Shown piece after piece: positions 24,284-32,914 of a stretch of 49,930 nt of DNA. The DNA is from Paenibacillus amylolyticus. Lineage in GTDB: Bacteria > Bacillota > Bacilli > Paenibacillales > Paenibacillaceae. A program made the position numbers and the translations under genes. The stretch is taken from NCBI RefSeq assembly GCF_003719335.1, contig NZ_RIAS01000024.1, positions 1 to 49,930 on the forward strand, in the 5' to 3' direction. Below the pieces are notes generated by a model, which was given only the letters and a program-made list of their open reading frames with translations, ran no database searches and was not told the origin of the DNA. Each line of letters begins with the position of its first letter. Positions within the stretch are counted from its first letter, which is position 1.

Positions 24284-26362
24284 ATGAACAAGCCGAATGT
24301 CAAGACCCGCAAACGCGGGTTCCGTGTACTCCAATTTATCAAATATGTATCCATATTGATGGCGCTTGGCCTGATTGCCTCAGCTGCTATTCTGGTATAT
24401 CTATACGCAACCAGCCTGCCGCTGGCTGACTCGGATCGCAACTCCAGATTACTCGACAGTCAGGGTGAGGTCATCGCCACCTTCTCTGCTGGCGGCAAAG
24501 ATTCGATTCCCGTTCAACTTCAGGATATTGCTCCTGATTTGGTGAATGCTACGCTAGCCGTAGAGGATCGTAAATTCAGGCAGCATTTCGGATTCGACAT
24601 TCAAGGCATGGGAAGAGCAGTCCTTGTCAACATCCAGCATATGCGAATGTCTCAGGGAGCCAGTACGTTAACACAGCAGCTTGCGCGTAACCTCTACCTA
24701 TCCCATGAGAAAACCTGGACACGCAAAGCCAAGGAAGCAATGTACACCGCTCAGCTTGAGATGAAATATAGCAAAGATGAAATTTTGCAGATGTACCTGA
24801 ATGAAATCTATTACGGGCACGGTGCTTATGGCATTGAAGCGGCTGCCCAGATGTATTTCGGCAAATCTGCAAAGAAACTTGATCTGGCCGAGAGCGCTAT
24901 GCTTGCGGGTATTCCGAAGGGGCCGACTTATTATTCCCCCTACAATCATATGAAGAATGCCAAGGATCGACAGAAGATCGTGCTGAAAGCCATGATCGAA
25001 ACGGGTAAGATTACACAAAAACAAGCGGACTCCGCCTACGAAGAAATGTTGAAATTTAAACCGGAGAGCGAGCGCAAAACGGTAGAGAACGCGCCTTATT
25101 TCCGTGACTATATCCGAAATCTCGCCGTGAAGGAGCTCGGCATCAGTGAAGCGATGCTGGATCACGGCGGGCTGAACATCTACACAACACTGGATTTACG
25201 TGTGCAGAAGGCTGCGGAAATGGCGGTTGCCAAAGGAATGGATGCGAAAAGCGAGCTGGAAACGGCACTCGTGTCCATTGACCCGCGCACCGGTTACATT
25301 AAAGCTATGGTTGGTGGCAAAAACTATCGTACCAATCAGATCAACCATGTGCTGACGACAACACGCCAGCCGGGATCAGCCTTTAAGCCGATTATGTATC
25401 TCGCTGCCCTCGAATCGAAGCAACTTACCAGTGCATCCATTTTCAACAGTCAGCCTACCCTGTTCCATTATGACAATGATCGCAAAACCTACAAACCGGG
25501 CAACTTCGGCGATAAATATCTGGGCGAGATTGATCTTCGCCAAGCCATTGCTGCGTCCGATAATATCTATGCCGTGAACACCATCATGAAGGTTGGCCCT
25601 GAGAAGGTCGTAAGCATGGCTCAGAATCTGGGTATCACAAGCAAGCTGAGCCCTGTGCCATCACTGGCACTGGGTACTTCACCTGTCAGCCCACTCGAGA
25701 TGGCCTCCGCCTTCTCCGTTATTGCTGCCGGAGGACAACGGACACCACCCGTAGCTATTTTACAAGTGACGGATGCGGCAGGACGGGTGTTGTACGAATC
25801 TCCGCAGACCAAAGCAGAAACAGTGGTTGAACCGGCAGCCGCCTACGTATTGACACGTCTGATGGAGAGTGTCTTTGAGAACGGAGGCACAGGCAATCGG
25901 GTATCCGCCACCATCAAACGTCCGGTAGCTGGCAAAACAGGAACAACAAATACGGATGCCTGGTTGGTTGGGTTTACCCCAGAGCTGTCAACCGCTGTAT
26001 GGGTGGGCTATGATCAGGGCAAAGCGATCTCGACATCTGATGGCCGCCGCGCAGCCCCGATCTTTGCTCAGTTTACGGAACAAGCCCTTGCAAGTGTACC
26101 ACCCAAAATCTTCTCCGTACCCGATCAGGTTGTGAGTGTATACATTAATCCGGAGACCGGGAAACTTGCAGGCAATGGCTGTGAGGAGAAGCGGCTGGAA
26201 GTGTTTATTCAAGGAACAGAACCTACAGAGGTCTGCCTTGGCGATGCGGAGAAAATGGATGCTTCACAGGATGAAAAAGAACGTGCGGCAGAAAATCAAA
26301 AAGGAATCCAAGAGCAGAAGCATTCCTGGTGGAGTGATTTTAAACGCTGGTGGGTAGAATGA
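24284..26362 (+). CDS. pbpG: Class A penicillin-binding protein (PbpG-like)
   Basis: 692-residue bifunctional peptidoglycan synthase. A short cytoplasmic basic segment and one membrane anchor (residues about 18-45) are followed by the GT51 glycosyltransferase (EDRKFRQHFGFD near 93, QGASTLTQQLARNLYL, RKAKEAMYTAQLE). The transpeptidase follows, with SxxK in GSAFKP near 364, SDN in AASDNIYA and KTGTT near 549. The C-terminus has a cysteine pair and a charged, Trp-rich tail. The ATG at 24284 follows GGAG by eight bases. The neighbours speE and ywhD are those of B. subtilis pbpG (PBP2d), a sporulation-associated enzyme, so the symbol rests on synteny. Confidence 0.92.
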   Translation: MNKPNVKTRKRGFRVLQFIKYVSILMALGLIASAAILVYLYATSLPLADSDRNSRLLDSQGEVIATFSAGGKDSIPVQLQDIAPDLVNATLAVEDRKFRQHFGFDIQGMGRAVLVNIQHMRMSQGASTLTQQLARNLYLSHEKTWTRKAKEAMYTAQLEMKYSKDEILQMYLNEIYYGHGAYGIEAAAQMYFGKSAKKLDLAESAMLAGIPKGPTYYSPYNHMKNAKDRQKIVLKAMIETGKITQKQADSAYEEMLKFKPESERKTVENAPYFRDYIRNLAVKELGISEAMLDHGGLNIYTTLDLRVQKAAEMAVAKGMDAKSELETALVSIDPRTGYIKAMVGGKNYRTNQINHVLTTTRQPGSAFKPIMYLAALESKQLTSASIFNSQPTLFHYDNDRKTYKPGNFGDKYLGEIDLRQAIAASDNIYAVNTIMKVGPEKVVSMAQNLGITSKLSPVPSLALGTSPVSPLEMASAFSVIAAGGQRTPPVAILQVTDAAGRVLYESPQTKAETVVEPAAAYVLTRLMESVFENGGTGNRVSATIKRPVAGKTGTTNTDAWLVGFTPELSTAVWVGYDQGKAISTSDGRRAAPIFAQFTEQALASVPPKIFSVPDQVVSVYINPETGKLAGNGCEEKRLEVFIQGTEPTEVCLGDAEKMDASQDEKERAAENQKGIQEQKHSWWSDFKRWWVE

Positions 26363-26490
26363 CGCATATCCGTAATGACTGGATTGCGTCACGAAGATTG
26401 CCGGTTTAACAGACTGCATTCTTTCATGGAGTCTTCATAAATATGCAGATGACTGTATGGAGCCTTCGCTACATCTTCATCACAGAAATA

Positions 26491-26548
26491 AAGCAAGAAG
26501 CCCCGAAACCGGATATTCCGGTTCGAGGCTTCTTGCTTTTGTTTTTTT
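26491..26548 (+). terminator. Bidirectional terminator between pbpG and ywhD
   Basis: A stem of about 21 bp with one mismatch (AAAGCAAGAAGCC and CGAAACCGG with complements) and a short loop. T-rich DNA follows on the plus strand and TTTATTT on the minus strand, so it can serve both convergent genes. Confidence 0.88.
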
Positions 26549-26552
26549 ATCC

Positions 26553-27056
26553 TCAGGCAAGTGCCTCTTTCAATTCATCCGGGGAAGCATTCCACCATTC
26601 TTCATTATGAGAGATCAGAAGAGTCTTCAGTGCCGCTTTGTCTTCCGGTCCCAGCTCATCCAGCATAAATCGGCGTTTCATCGCATAATCCATCCGGTTA
26701 ACGTGATCTGCGAGCAGCTTCCACCCCCGTTTGGCTTCCGTGTCAATCCACATCTCACATGCCGTTGCCCCGCCATACAACTGCCCTTGCTCTGTACGAT
26801 CCACAGCAACCCATACCAGCCATACCTGACGTCCATTCGGAACGTCTTCTCGATTCGTTGAAAATTTAATGCCTCGTTCCACTTTACTCTTCGCGTGCAT
26901 GGCACCAACGTCGATTTTGGCTTCGCCCTGATCAATGATGACCGGTGAAAGGTTGTTCAGGTCAATGGAACCTGCACCGAAACCTTTATGTTTGCTTTTA
27001 GCACTCACGATATTCAAGGCAATCTGTTTCTTGCCGTTTTGCTCATTTTGGTCCAT
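26553..27056 (-). CDS. ywhD: YwhD family protein
   Basis: 167-residue soluble protein without signal peptide or membrane segment. Visible features are a Lys/Gln-rich start, GFGAGSIDLNNLSPVIID, VGAMHAKSKVERGIKF and a helical acidic C-terminus. Length and position beside pbpG and speEB match B. subtilis YwhD, which has no established function. The ATG at 27056 has GGAGG eight bases upstream, whereas the ATG at 27062 is only two bases from it. It converges on pbpG across a shared terminator. Confidence 0.82.
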   Translation of the reverse strand: MDQNEQNGKKQIALNIVSAKSKHKGFGAGSIDLNNLSPVIIDQGEAKIDVGAMHAKSKVERGIKFSTNREDVPNGRQVWLVWVAVDRTEQGQLYGGATACEMWIDTEAKRGWKLLADHVNRMDYAMKRRFMLDELGPEDKAALKTLLISHNEEWWNASPDELKEALA

Positions 27057-27157
27057 GTTCATAGCCTCCAAGAGTTGATATAAATATTTTAACTAATAAT
27101 CGGCCCATTGCAAACATATACATGCTGTAGATGCTTGTCAACGGGAGGTATTTAACG

Positions 27158-29149
27158 ATGATTCCACGACGCGCCAAGAGCTGGCTCATAATATCCCTGG
27201 CCCTATGCCTGTTTGCCGGAGGGGTATGGATCACACTCGGTTACAATCGCTCCATTTCATCTGAGTTACCCGTACTCGCTCCAGAATCGGGCAAACCTCC
27301 AGCCAAAACAGGAGCCCCTGCTCCCCCGGAAAGTGTACAATCTCCTACAGCCGAGGTCTACAGCAAACGTGTGGTTGAATACCACATGGATGTGAAGCTG
27401 AACGAGGGGAACAAACTGCAAGGCACACAGACCATAACATGGACTCATCCGGGCAAAAAAACGGTGAACGAACTTTATTTTCATATGTACCCTAATGCAT
27501 TCTCCTCTGCGGATACCACATTTATGAAAGAATCGGGCGGTAAGCTTCGCGGCGATGTCATGCCCACAGATGGTTATGGCTCCATGAAATTTACTGACAT
27601 GCAGACGGAGGATGGGCTCTCTCTGCTACACCGGATGCAGTATGTACAGCCGGATGACGGGAACATCAAAGACAAAACGCTGATCAAGGTTCGTCTGCCC
27701 AAACCCGTCAAGGGTGGTGAAAGCATCACCATCCGCACAACGTTTGAAGTCAGTTTGCCTAAAATTTTCGCAAGGATGGGCAAAACGGATGATTTTGTCA
27801 TGGCAGGCCAGTGGTTCCCTAAACTCAGTGCTTACGAGCCTGTTGGAAGACGGGGCCGTACCATAGAAGGCTGGAACCTGCATCAGTATCACGGAAACTC
27901 CGAGTTCTATGCTGACTTCGGTATCTACAGTGTGCGTATTCGAGTGCCCGAAACATACAAGGTGGCAGCAACTGGATTCCCAACGCAGCAGGCGGCCTTG
28001 AAGAACGGTGAGAAGGTATATCAATTTTATGCCGATGATGTGCATGATTTCGCTTGGGCAGCATCACCTGATTTTGTGTATGCGGAGGAACCCTTTTCTG
28101 CCCCCAACGTACCCGGCGTACGCATCAAACTCTACCTTGATCCCGCACATCAAGATTTGAAGGAACGTTATCTCTTTGCTGCCAAAGCCGCATTAACGAA
28201 CTACAGCAAGTGGTTTGGTCCTTATCCTTATGCCACCTTATCTATCGTTGTCCCGCCAAAAGCTGCAAATGGCGCTGGCGGTATGGAGTACCCGACACTC
28301 ATTACGGCTTTTGGAGCCGATGATACAACGCCCGGTTACGATCTGGAGCGCACCATTGTACATGAAATTGGACATCAATACTTCTACGGTATGGTTGCGA
28401 GCAATGAATTTGAGGAGGCCTGGCTGGATGAAGGGTTCACCTCTTACGCAGAAGATAAGCTGATGGAGCAAGAATACGGATTGATTCCGAACCTGCCGGT
28501 ACAATCAGGTCTGATCACATCTCCAGCTCCTCTGACACAGCCCTCGTGGAAGTTTGATTCGCAGAATCAATATGCTTCCAACGTATACACGAGGGGCAAA
28601 CTGGTGCTGCTCGGCATTGAACAGCAAGTCGGAGCAAAGACCATGGAACGAATCCTTTCGACGTATGTAAAAAAATATCGTTTTAAACATCCCGCAACCG
28701 GTGATTTTCAAAAGGTGGTTGAACAAGTCACCCGCACCTCCTGGGCGGATTACTTTGACCAGTACGTCTACCGCAATGGCATGGCCGATTTTGCTGTGGA
28801 GAAGATCAACGTTTCTACTATAGAGAAGGACGGCAAAAAAATGTACGAGTCCTCTGTCACCATTGCCAAAAAAGGGAGTGACTTCCCCAAGGTCCCTGTT
28901 CGGATTGCGTTTGAGGACGGCCATACCGTAACCAAACACTGGGATGGCCGCGAGGAGCGCATCACCTACAAGCTCACGTATACATCTCCTGTCACCTGGG
29001 CCATGACCGACCCTTTGTATGACATCGTGCTCGAAAATCGCCATATGAACAATTTCCTGAGAACCGGACTGGACGAGCAAGTCAAATCCCGCTGGAACAT
29101 GAGTGCTACGAAACTAATTGAAGCCGTATTCGGAGGTCTGTCATGGTGA
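27158..29149 (+). CDS. Membrane-anchored or secreted M1-family metallopeptidase
   Basis: 663-residue protein with an N-terminal basic stretch and a hydrophobic segment (residues about 8-30: signal anchor or signal peptide), then a Pro/Ala/Ser linker. The peptidase domain has a GAMEN-like GGMEYP and the gluzincin motif HEIGHQYFY (first His about residue 401) with the third zinc ligand in EEAWLDEGF. The large N-terminal beta domain (YHMDVKLNEGNKLQGTQTITW) is typical of M1 aminopeptidases. The ATG at 27158 follows GGGAGG by nine bases; the in-frame ATG at 27131 lacks a site. The substrate is unknown. The next gene starts ten bases past its stop. Confidence 0.9.
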   Translation: MIPRRAKSWLIISLALCLFAGGVWITLGYNRSISSELPVLAPESGKPPAKTGAPAPPESVQSPTAEVYSKRVVEYHMDVKLNEGNKLQGTQTITWTHPGKKTVNELYFHMYPNAFSSADTTFMKESGGKLRGDVMPTDGYGSMKFTDMQTEDGLSLLHRMQYVQPDDGNIKDKTLIKVRLPKPVKGGESITIRTTFEVSLPKIFARMGKTDDFVMAGQWFPKLSAYEPVGRRGRTIEGWNLHQYHGNSEFYADFGIYSVRIRVPETYKVAATGFPTQQAALKNGEKVYQFYADDVHDFAWAASPDFVYAEEPFSAPNVPGVRIKLYLDPAHQDLKERYLFAAKAALTNYSKWFGPYPYATLSIVVPPKAANGAGGMEYPTLITAFGADDTTPGYDLERTIVHEIGHQYFYGMVASNEFEEAWLDEGFTSYAEDKLMEQEYGLIPNLPVQSGLITSPAPLTQPSWKFDSQNQYASNVYTRGKLVLLGIEQQVGAKTMERILSTYVKKYRFKHPATGDFQKVVEQVTRTSWADYFDQYVYRNGMADFAVEKINVSTIEKDGKKMYESSVTIAKKGSDFPKVPVRIAFEDGHTVTKHWDGREERITYKLTYTSPVTWAMTDPLYDIVLENRHMNNFLRTGLDEQVKSRWNMSATKLIEAVFGGLSW

Positions 29150-29159
29150 GGTGGAGACA

Positions 29160-30014
29160 GTGAAAGCAAAAATTCGTGAAGGTTGGTTTCTCGTCCGTCA
29201 GCATATGTTTATTGCGGCACTCTTGTTTATCTATCAATTAATTTGGGGTTACTTCATCTATCGATTGGTTCAATCCGCCGTCGTTCCTCTATTGCTACGT
29301 TATCCAACGGATGATGTCGGCGAGCTAAGCACACTTTTATTCAAAATGGAAAGCCAGCTCAGCCTGTCTGGTCCGGAGGTCCAGCGCTATCTGTGGATTC
29401 TGGGTGGCATGTTATTGCTTCGCCTGCTGATCAGTCCACTTATTCAGGCTGGGTTGCTCTACTCCCTGCAACATTATCATTCTACAGAAGAACGCATTCC
29501 TTTTGTTCGGGGCATCAAAAAGTTATGGAAACCGATGCTGCTGCTGCACACCATACGCACCGTTCTCATGTTCTTGCCTGCGTACTGGCTCCTACCCAAA
29601 TTGTATTCTACAATAATGGACAGCTTCCATTCTCTCCATTTATTACTTCCCGGTCTTCCGTATGCAGTAGGCTGGGTTATCTATGGCTGGGTTGTACACC
29701 ATGCAGTGCTCTACATGCAGTTTGGCATTTCTGACCCGGAAGCAGAAGGGCGAATCCACGGAACGCTCAAGGGACTATGGATTGCTGTACGCCGCATCTT
29801 CGCTGTCATCGGCATTACGGTGGTGTTGGGAGTTGTTCATTTGTTTGTCTTTGGTGCATTCACTTCTGCCTCATGGTTCCTGACAGGACTATCCGGACTG
29901 ATCCTGCAGCAATCGTACCCGCTTGCCCGAAGCGTACTTAGTATGTGGAAAGTATGTAGTCATTTCCGTTTATGGCAGTCCACATCCACCCGAAATGAAA
30001 ATCATATACGTTGA
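29160..30014 (+). CDS. Multi-pass membrane protein of unknown function
   Basis: 284-residue protein with about six predicted membrane segments (for example MFIAALLFIYQLIWGYFIY, LGGMLLLRLLISPLIQAGLL, IFAVIGITVVLGVVHLFVFGA) separated by short basic loops. The start is taken as GTG at 29160, preceded by AGGTGGAG, ten bases after the metallopeptidase stop, so the two form an operon ending at the terminator at 30113. I did not recognise a family. Co-transcription suggests that it may assist, localise or be processed by the peptidase, but that is only inference from position. Confidence 0.75.
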   Translation: MKAKIREGWFLVRQHMFIAALLFIYQLIWGYFIYRLVQSAVVPLLLRYPTDDVGELSTLLFKMESQLSLSGPEVQRYLWILGGMLLLRLLISPLIQAGLLYSLQHYHSTEERIPFVRGIKKLWKPMLLLHTIRTVLMFLPAYWLLPKLYSTIMDSFHSLHLLLPGLPYAVGWVIYGWVVHHAVLYMQFGISDPEAEGRIHGTLKGLWIAVRRIFAVIGITVVLGVVHLFVFGAFTSASWFLTGLSGLILQQSYPLARSVLSMWKVCSHFRLWQSTSTRNENHIR

Positions 30015-30112
30015 ACTAAGATGTTACACACAAGCTGAGATCGCTTTCAAAAATAAAAAAATGTTACCATCTCATGTGAAACATTTCATTCGTTATTGCG
30101 TATAAATACGCA

Positions 30113-30150
30113 AACCTCGACCTTTCCCCGTCAAAGGTCGAGGTTTTTTT
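30113..30150 (+). terminator. Terminator after the peptidase/membrane-protein operon
   Basis: A 13-bp perfect stem AACCTCGACCTTT/AAAGGTCGAGGTT with a seven-base loop, followed by six further T. Confidence 0.9.
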
Positions 30151-30171
30151 TGCTAATTTTACTGCTAAACG

Positions 30172-30200
30172 TTGCCAAAGCACTAAGCCTCTGGTACAAT
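30172..30200 (+). promoter_or_regulatory. Promoter of the c-di-AMP riboswitch transcript
   Basis: TTGCCA (30172-30177), 17-base spacer, TACAAT (30195-30200). The transcript would begin near 30207, about 90 bases before the aptamer. Confidence 0.75.
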
Positions 30201-30292
30201 AAGCGCAGTGAGTTTTTAGTAACAACTTTGTAATCTTTAAATTCTTATTTGTAACAACTTAAAATTAAATCCTTAAAATTAAATTTTCTTTT

Positions 30293-30440
30293 CATTTTTC
30301 AGGTGCATAACTAGCATAGCCAAATTCCTGGCACCTGGGAAGCGGGGGAACCAGTTATGGGTGAATTGATCTTGAAACAGAGGGATCATAGGGGACCTTC
30401 AACCGAATCCTTAAGCTAACCTCGCAGGCGTTGGAAGGGG
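30293..30440 (+). promoter_or_regulatory. ydaO/yuaA-type c-di-AMP riboswitch
   Basis: The leader holds the ydaO-class conserved blocks in order: AGCGGGGGAACCA, GGGTGAAT, GAGGGATCATAGGGG, CTTCAACCGAATCC and GCTAACCTCGCAGGCG. A 7-bp hairpin CAGGTGC/GCACCTG (30300-30337) precedes them. This class senses cyclic di-AMP and often controls cell-wall hydrolases and potassium transport, usually switching expression off. No intrinsic terminator is seen before the coding region. A CCTTCAAC segment (from about 30399) can pair with the ribosome-site region GTTGGAAGG, so control might be translational. Confidence 0.93.
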
Positions 30441-30448
30441 TATATCAC

Positions 30449-30919
30449 TTGTTTAAGAAGAAACTGACCGCAGCAGTACTTAGTATCACATTTGCATTAT
30501 CACTTGGAGCAGGCAGCGCATTTGCAGATTCTAAGATGGATAAAGTTATCGATTCAGCAATGGGAACTACATACAAAAGCGGAGGAACAACGCTTGACGG
30601 TTTTGACTGCTCCGGATTCACACGGTATGTATTCGACAAATTAGGTATTGATTTGGCTCGTCAATCTAGCTCCCAATACGACATGGGGGATTCCGTATCT
30701 CGCATGGAGATGAGACCTGGAGATCTGGTGTTCTTCAACACAACCGGTAAAGGTGTATCACACGTAGGCATTTTTGTAGGAAGTGGCAAGTTTGCACATT
30801 CTTCTTCTTCCAAAGGTGTAACGATCAGCTCTTTGAGTGAGAACTACTGGGCTAACCGCTACGTTGGCGCTAAACGGATCATGAGCACGGACGATTATGA
30901 GTCACTGGCCCTTGAATAG
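30449..30919 (+). CDS. Secreted NlpC/P60 endopeptidase
   Basis: 156-residue secreted peptidoglycan hydrolase consisting of a signal peptide (KKKLTAAVLSITFALSLGAG, cleavage after AFA near residue 26) and a single NlpC/P60 domain. Catalytic Cys54 lies in GFDCSGFTRYVF, the His in VSHVGIFVG (about residue 107), followed by FAHSSSSKGV. Such enzymes cut gamma-D-glutamyl-diamino-acid bonds in peptide stems. No separate wall-binding domain is present. The start is taken as TTG at 30449, eight bases after GGAAGGGG; the ATG upstream lies inside the riboswitch. It is controlled by the c-di-AMP riboswitch, linking wall turnover to that second messenger. Confidence 0.93.
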   Translation: MFKKKLTAAVLSITFALSLGAGSAFADSKMDKVIDSAMGTTYKSGGTTLDGFDCSGFTRYVFDKLGIDLARQSSSQYDMGDSVSRMEMRPGDLVFFNTTGKGVSHVGIFVGSGKFAHSSSSKGVTISSLSENYWANRYVGAKRIMSTDDYESLALE

Positions 30920-30989
30920 GTACAAGCTGTAATCAACATGATGTTGGAACCATGTAACTATACTGTAACGAAATACGAAGTATAAACAG

Positions 30990-31036
30990 AACCGCCCGGT
31001 ACATTCTCCGCAGGAATGTATCCGGCGGTTTTTTTA
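30990..31036 (+). terminator. Terminator after the NlpC/P60 gene
   Basis: A stem of about 17 bp (AACCGCC and GTACATTC with complements), a short loop and TTTTT. Confidence 0.9.
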
Positions 31037-31269
31037 ATGCATTCTGAATCTGTGTGGTTCCTCATGCTGTAAGTCATGGTGTATATGTGAACCAACAGAT
31101 TCGTCTTCTTTCGTTTGTCCGTGCCCTTATCATGTTTTTACCCAGACCGTTATAATATAAACGGAATGATCCAGACTTTTGTTTCAATTTTTTTCTGACC
31201 ATTGGCAGACTTGCCAAATGAACAGCTCTTTTGTAGAGTGAACAAAGAACGGGTAACGGAGAAAGGAGC

Positions 31270-31776
31270 ATGCACTGTTATATGAAGAATGAAGCCCCTT
31301 TGACGTTTCATGTGGTGCCTATGCAGGAGGATCAAGCTGAACTCATATGTAGCTGGCAATATGATCCGCCATACAATATCTACAGCTGGCTGCCTTGGGA
31401 ACAAATGAAAGCACTAGAAGTCGAGTTTGGCGATGCGCAGCTCAGACAAGAACAATATGCCATTATCCTGGATCAACATGAACAGGTTTATGGATTCGCA
31501 CAATATTTTCCGCTCCAGCATGTCACACGTATTGGTCTAGGGATGCACCCTGATCTCTGTGGTCAAGGTCACGGCAAAGCATTCGTTACTGCGATCGTAC
31601 AAGAGGCCATCCGCCGGAATCCATCCAATGAGATTGATCTTGAAGTTTTGACTTGGAATAACCGCGCCATTCAGGTATATCTAAAGAGCGGATTCGTCAT
31701 TCAGGATACATATGAGCGTCAAACCCCAAGTGGTTTAAAGCCCTTCCATTGCATGGTGTATGAAGGCCCAAGATAG
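31270..31776 (+). CDS. GNAT family N-acetyltransferase
   Basis: 168-residue acetyltransferase. The acetyl-CoA-binding motif A region reads LGMHPDLCGQGHGKAF (consensus R/QxxGxG/A), followed by motif B NNRAIQVYLKSGFVIQ. The N-terminal part (ELICSWQYDPPYNIYSWLPW) is typical of small Bacillus GNATs acting on unknown amines. The start is uncertain: AAAGGAG lies only two bases before the ATG at 31270 and 14 bases before the next ATG at 31282. It appears monocistronic. The substrate cannot be predicted. Confidence 0.88.
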   Translation: MHCYMKNEAPLTFHVVPMQEDQAELICSWQYDPPYNIYSWLPWEQMKALEVEFGDAQLRQEQYAIILDQHEQVYGFAQYFPLQHVTRIGLGMHPDLCGQGHGKAFVTAIVQEAIRRNPSNEIDLEVLTWNNRAIQVYLKSGFVIQDTYERQTPSGLKPFHCMVYEGPR

Positions 31777-31927
31777 TAAACCCCCGATTAATCGGCTTCA
31801 ATTTGTCTCTCTTTTGTGATTAGTTTAAAAAATTACCACAAAATGCTATGATGTAGCGACAGCTTCCGTTATAATGATAGGGATAGTTTGAGTTAGATGA
31901 TCTTTCATTCTGGAGGGGACATAAGGG

Positions 31928-32284
31928 ATGCACAAATGGATCATGAGCGGGGTATTTTTTGCAGCATGTGCTTTAGCTATTGTTTTAATGTTTACGCTTC
32001 CAGGCAAAGAAGAAGTGGCTCAGGAAGCCAAACCAACCATGCCTGAAGTAGCTATGGACGCTGGACAGGCTGAGACACTAGTGAAAGCCAATTGTATCTC
32101 CTGTCACGGTGATCAGCTTCAAGGTGGCGTAGGCCCAGCTCTTGCAAACATTGGCAGTAAGGACGATGTGGAGAAAATCTATTCCACCATTGTCAAAGGT
32201 AAAGGCGGCATGCCTTCATTCAAAGGCAGACTGCAAGACGAGGAAATCGCCCACATTGCAATGTGGCTTGCAGAGAAGAAATAA
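31928..32284 (+). CDS. Membrane-anchored c-type cytochrome (CccA/c550-551 class)
   Basis: 118-residue protein with an N-terminal membrane segment (residues about 5-25, no lipobox), a short Glu/Pro/Ala-rich linker and one class I cytochrome c domain. Heme attachment is CISCH (Cys56, Cys59, His60) and the axial Met95 lies in GGMPSFKG. It would be exposed outside the membrane, carrying electrons to a terminal oxidase. GGAGGGG about ten bases upstream of the ATG at 31928 supports the start. The gene stands alone, followed by a hairpin terminator. Confidence 0.93.
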   Translation: MHKWIMSGVFFAACALAIVLMFTLPGKEEVAQEAKPTMPEVAMDAGQAETLVKANCISCHGDQLQGGVGPALANIGSKDDVEKIYSTIVKGKGGMPSFKGRLQDEEIAHIAMWLAEKK

Positions 32285-32315
32285 GCATTTCTGCGCGTAA
32301 GGTATCCAATGTATC

Positions 32316-32359
32316 AAAGAGGCTCTTGTCCTCCCGTTGGGGAGACAAAAGCCTCTTTT
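32316..32359 (+). terminator. Terminator after the cytochrome c gene, perhaps bidirectional
   Basis: AAAGAGGCT pairs with AGCCTCTTT with an inner TTGTC/GACAA, followed by a short T stretch. It lies between the convergent cytochrome and pterin dehydratase genes. Confidence 0.7.
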
Positions 32360-32406
32360 GGTATGCATTACAAACATCATCCTGCAGACGACGTTGCAGC
32401 AGATTA

Positions 32407-32700
32407 TTACGTTCTCATTTTCTCAAAAGCTTCGTTGTACTGCTCAGCTTCTTTGATGTCTACCGATGTAATGCCGCCTTCATCCCAAGACGTAAGACGC
32501 AATGTAACCGTTGTATAATCAATAGTAATAAAAGGGTGATGATTGAATGCTTCCGAAATCGCAGCGACTTCATCTACAAAAGCAATCCCTTTCATATAGT
32601 TAGAAAACACAAATTTGCGGACAATCCACCGTCCCTCTTCCAGTTCCCAGCCTTCCAGCCTTCCCAGATGAGCTTCGACTTCCTCTTGCGTAAAAACCAT
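32407..32700 (-). CDS. 4a-hydroxytetrahydrobiopterin dehydratase (PCD/DCoH)
   Basis: 97-residue pterin carbinolamine dehydratase-like protein. The signature HHPFITIDYTTVTLRLTSWDEGGIT includes the active-site His pair. The third catalytic His of the mammalian enzyme (usual TH..GGLT) is replaced by Trp in TSWDEGG; I recall similar SSW-type sequences in Bacillus. The enzyme normally recycles the pterin cofactor of aromatic amino-acid hydroxylases, and no hydroxylase gene is in this window. The ATG at 32700 has GGAGGAAG upstream. Convergent with the cytochrome gene. Confidence 0.88.
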   Translation of the reverse strand: MVFTQEEVEAHLGRLEGWELEEGRWIVRKFVFSNYMKGIAFVDEVAAISEAFNHHPFITIDYTTVTLRLTSWDEGGITSVDIKEAEQYNEAFEKMRT

Positions 32701-32787
32701 GCGTTATCTTCCTCCCCATATGATGAGACATCGCGGACTTACATCCACATGACCATCGGCACCTTTGCATGCTGCCCATACAGCCTT

Positions 32788-32819
32788 AAAGGCAGGCCAC
32801 CGCCCAGCGGCGCCTTTTT
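32788..32819 (+). other. GC-rich hairpin with T-run, plus strand
   Basis: AAAGGC pairs with GCCTTT around a CG-rich centre and TTC follows. It lies in the gap between the pterin dehydratase and the next minus-strand gene, with no plus-strand gene to terminate. Confidence 0.4.
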
Positions 32820-32914
32820 CATGAGTATCATCTTACCACGTCAAAGCACCAAAATCCATAGAACAGACGGCTCAGTGCCTTGAAGCGCAAGGTTTTATCG
32901 TCGCTACATTTTTT

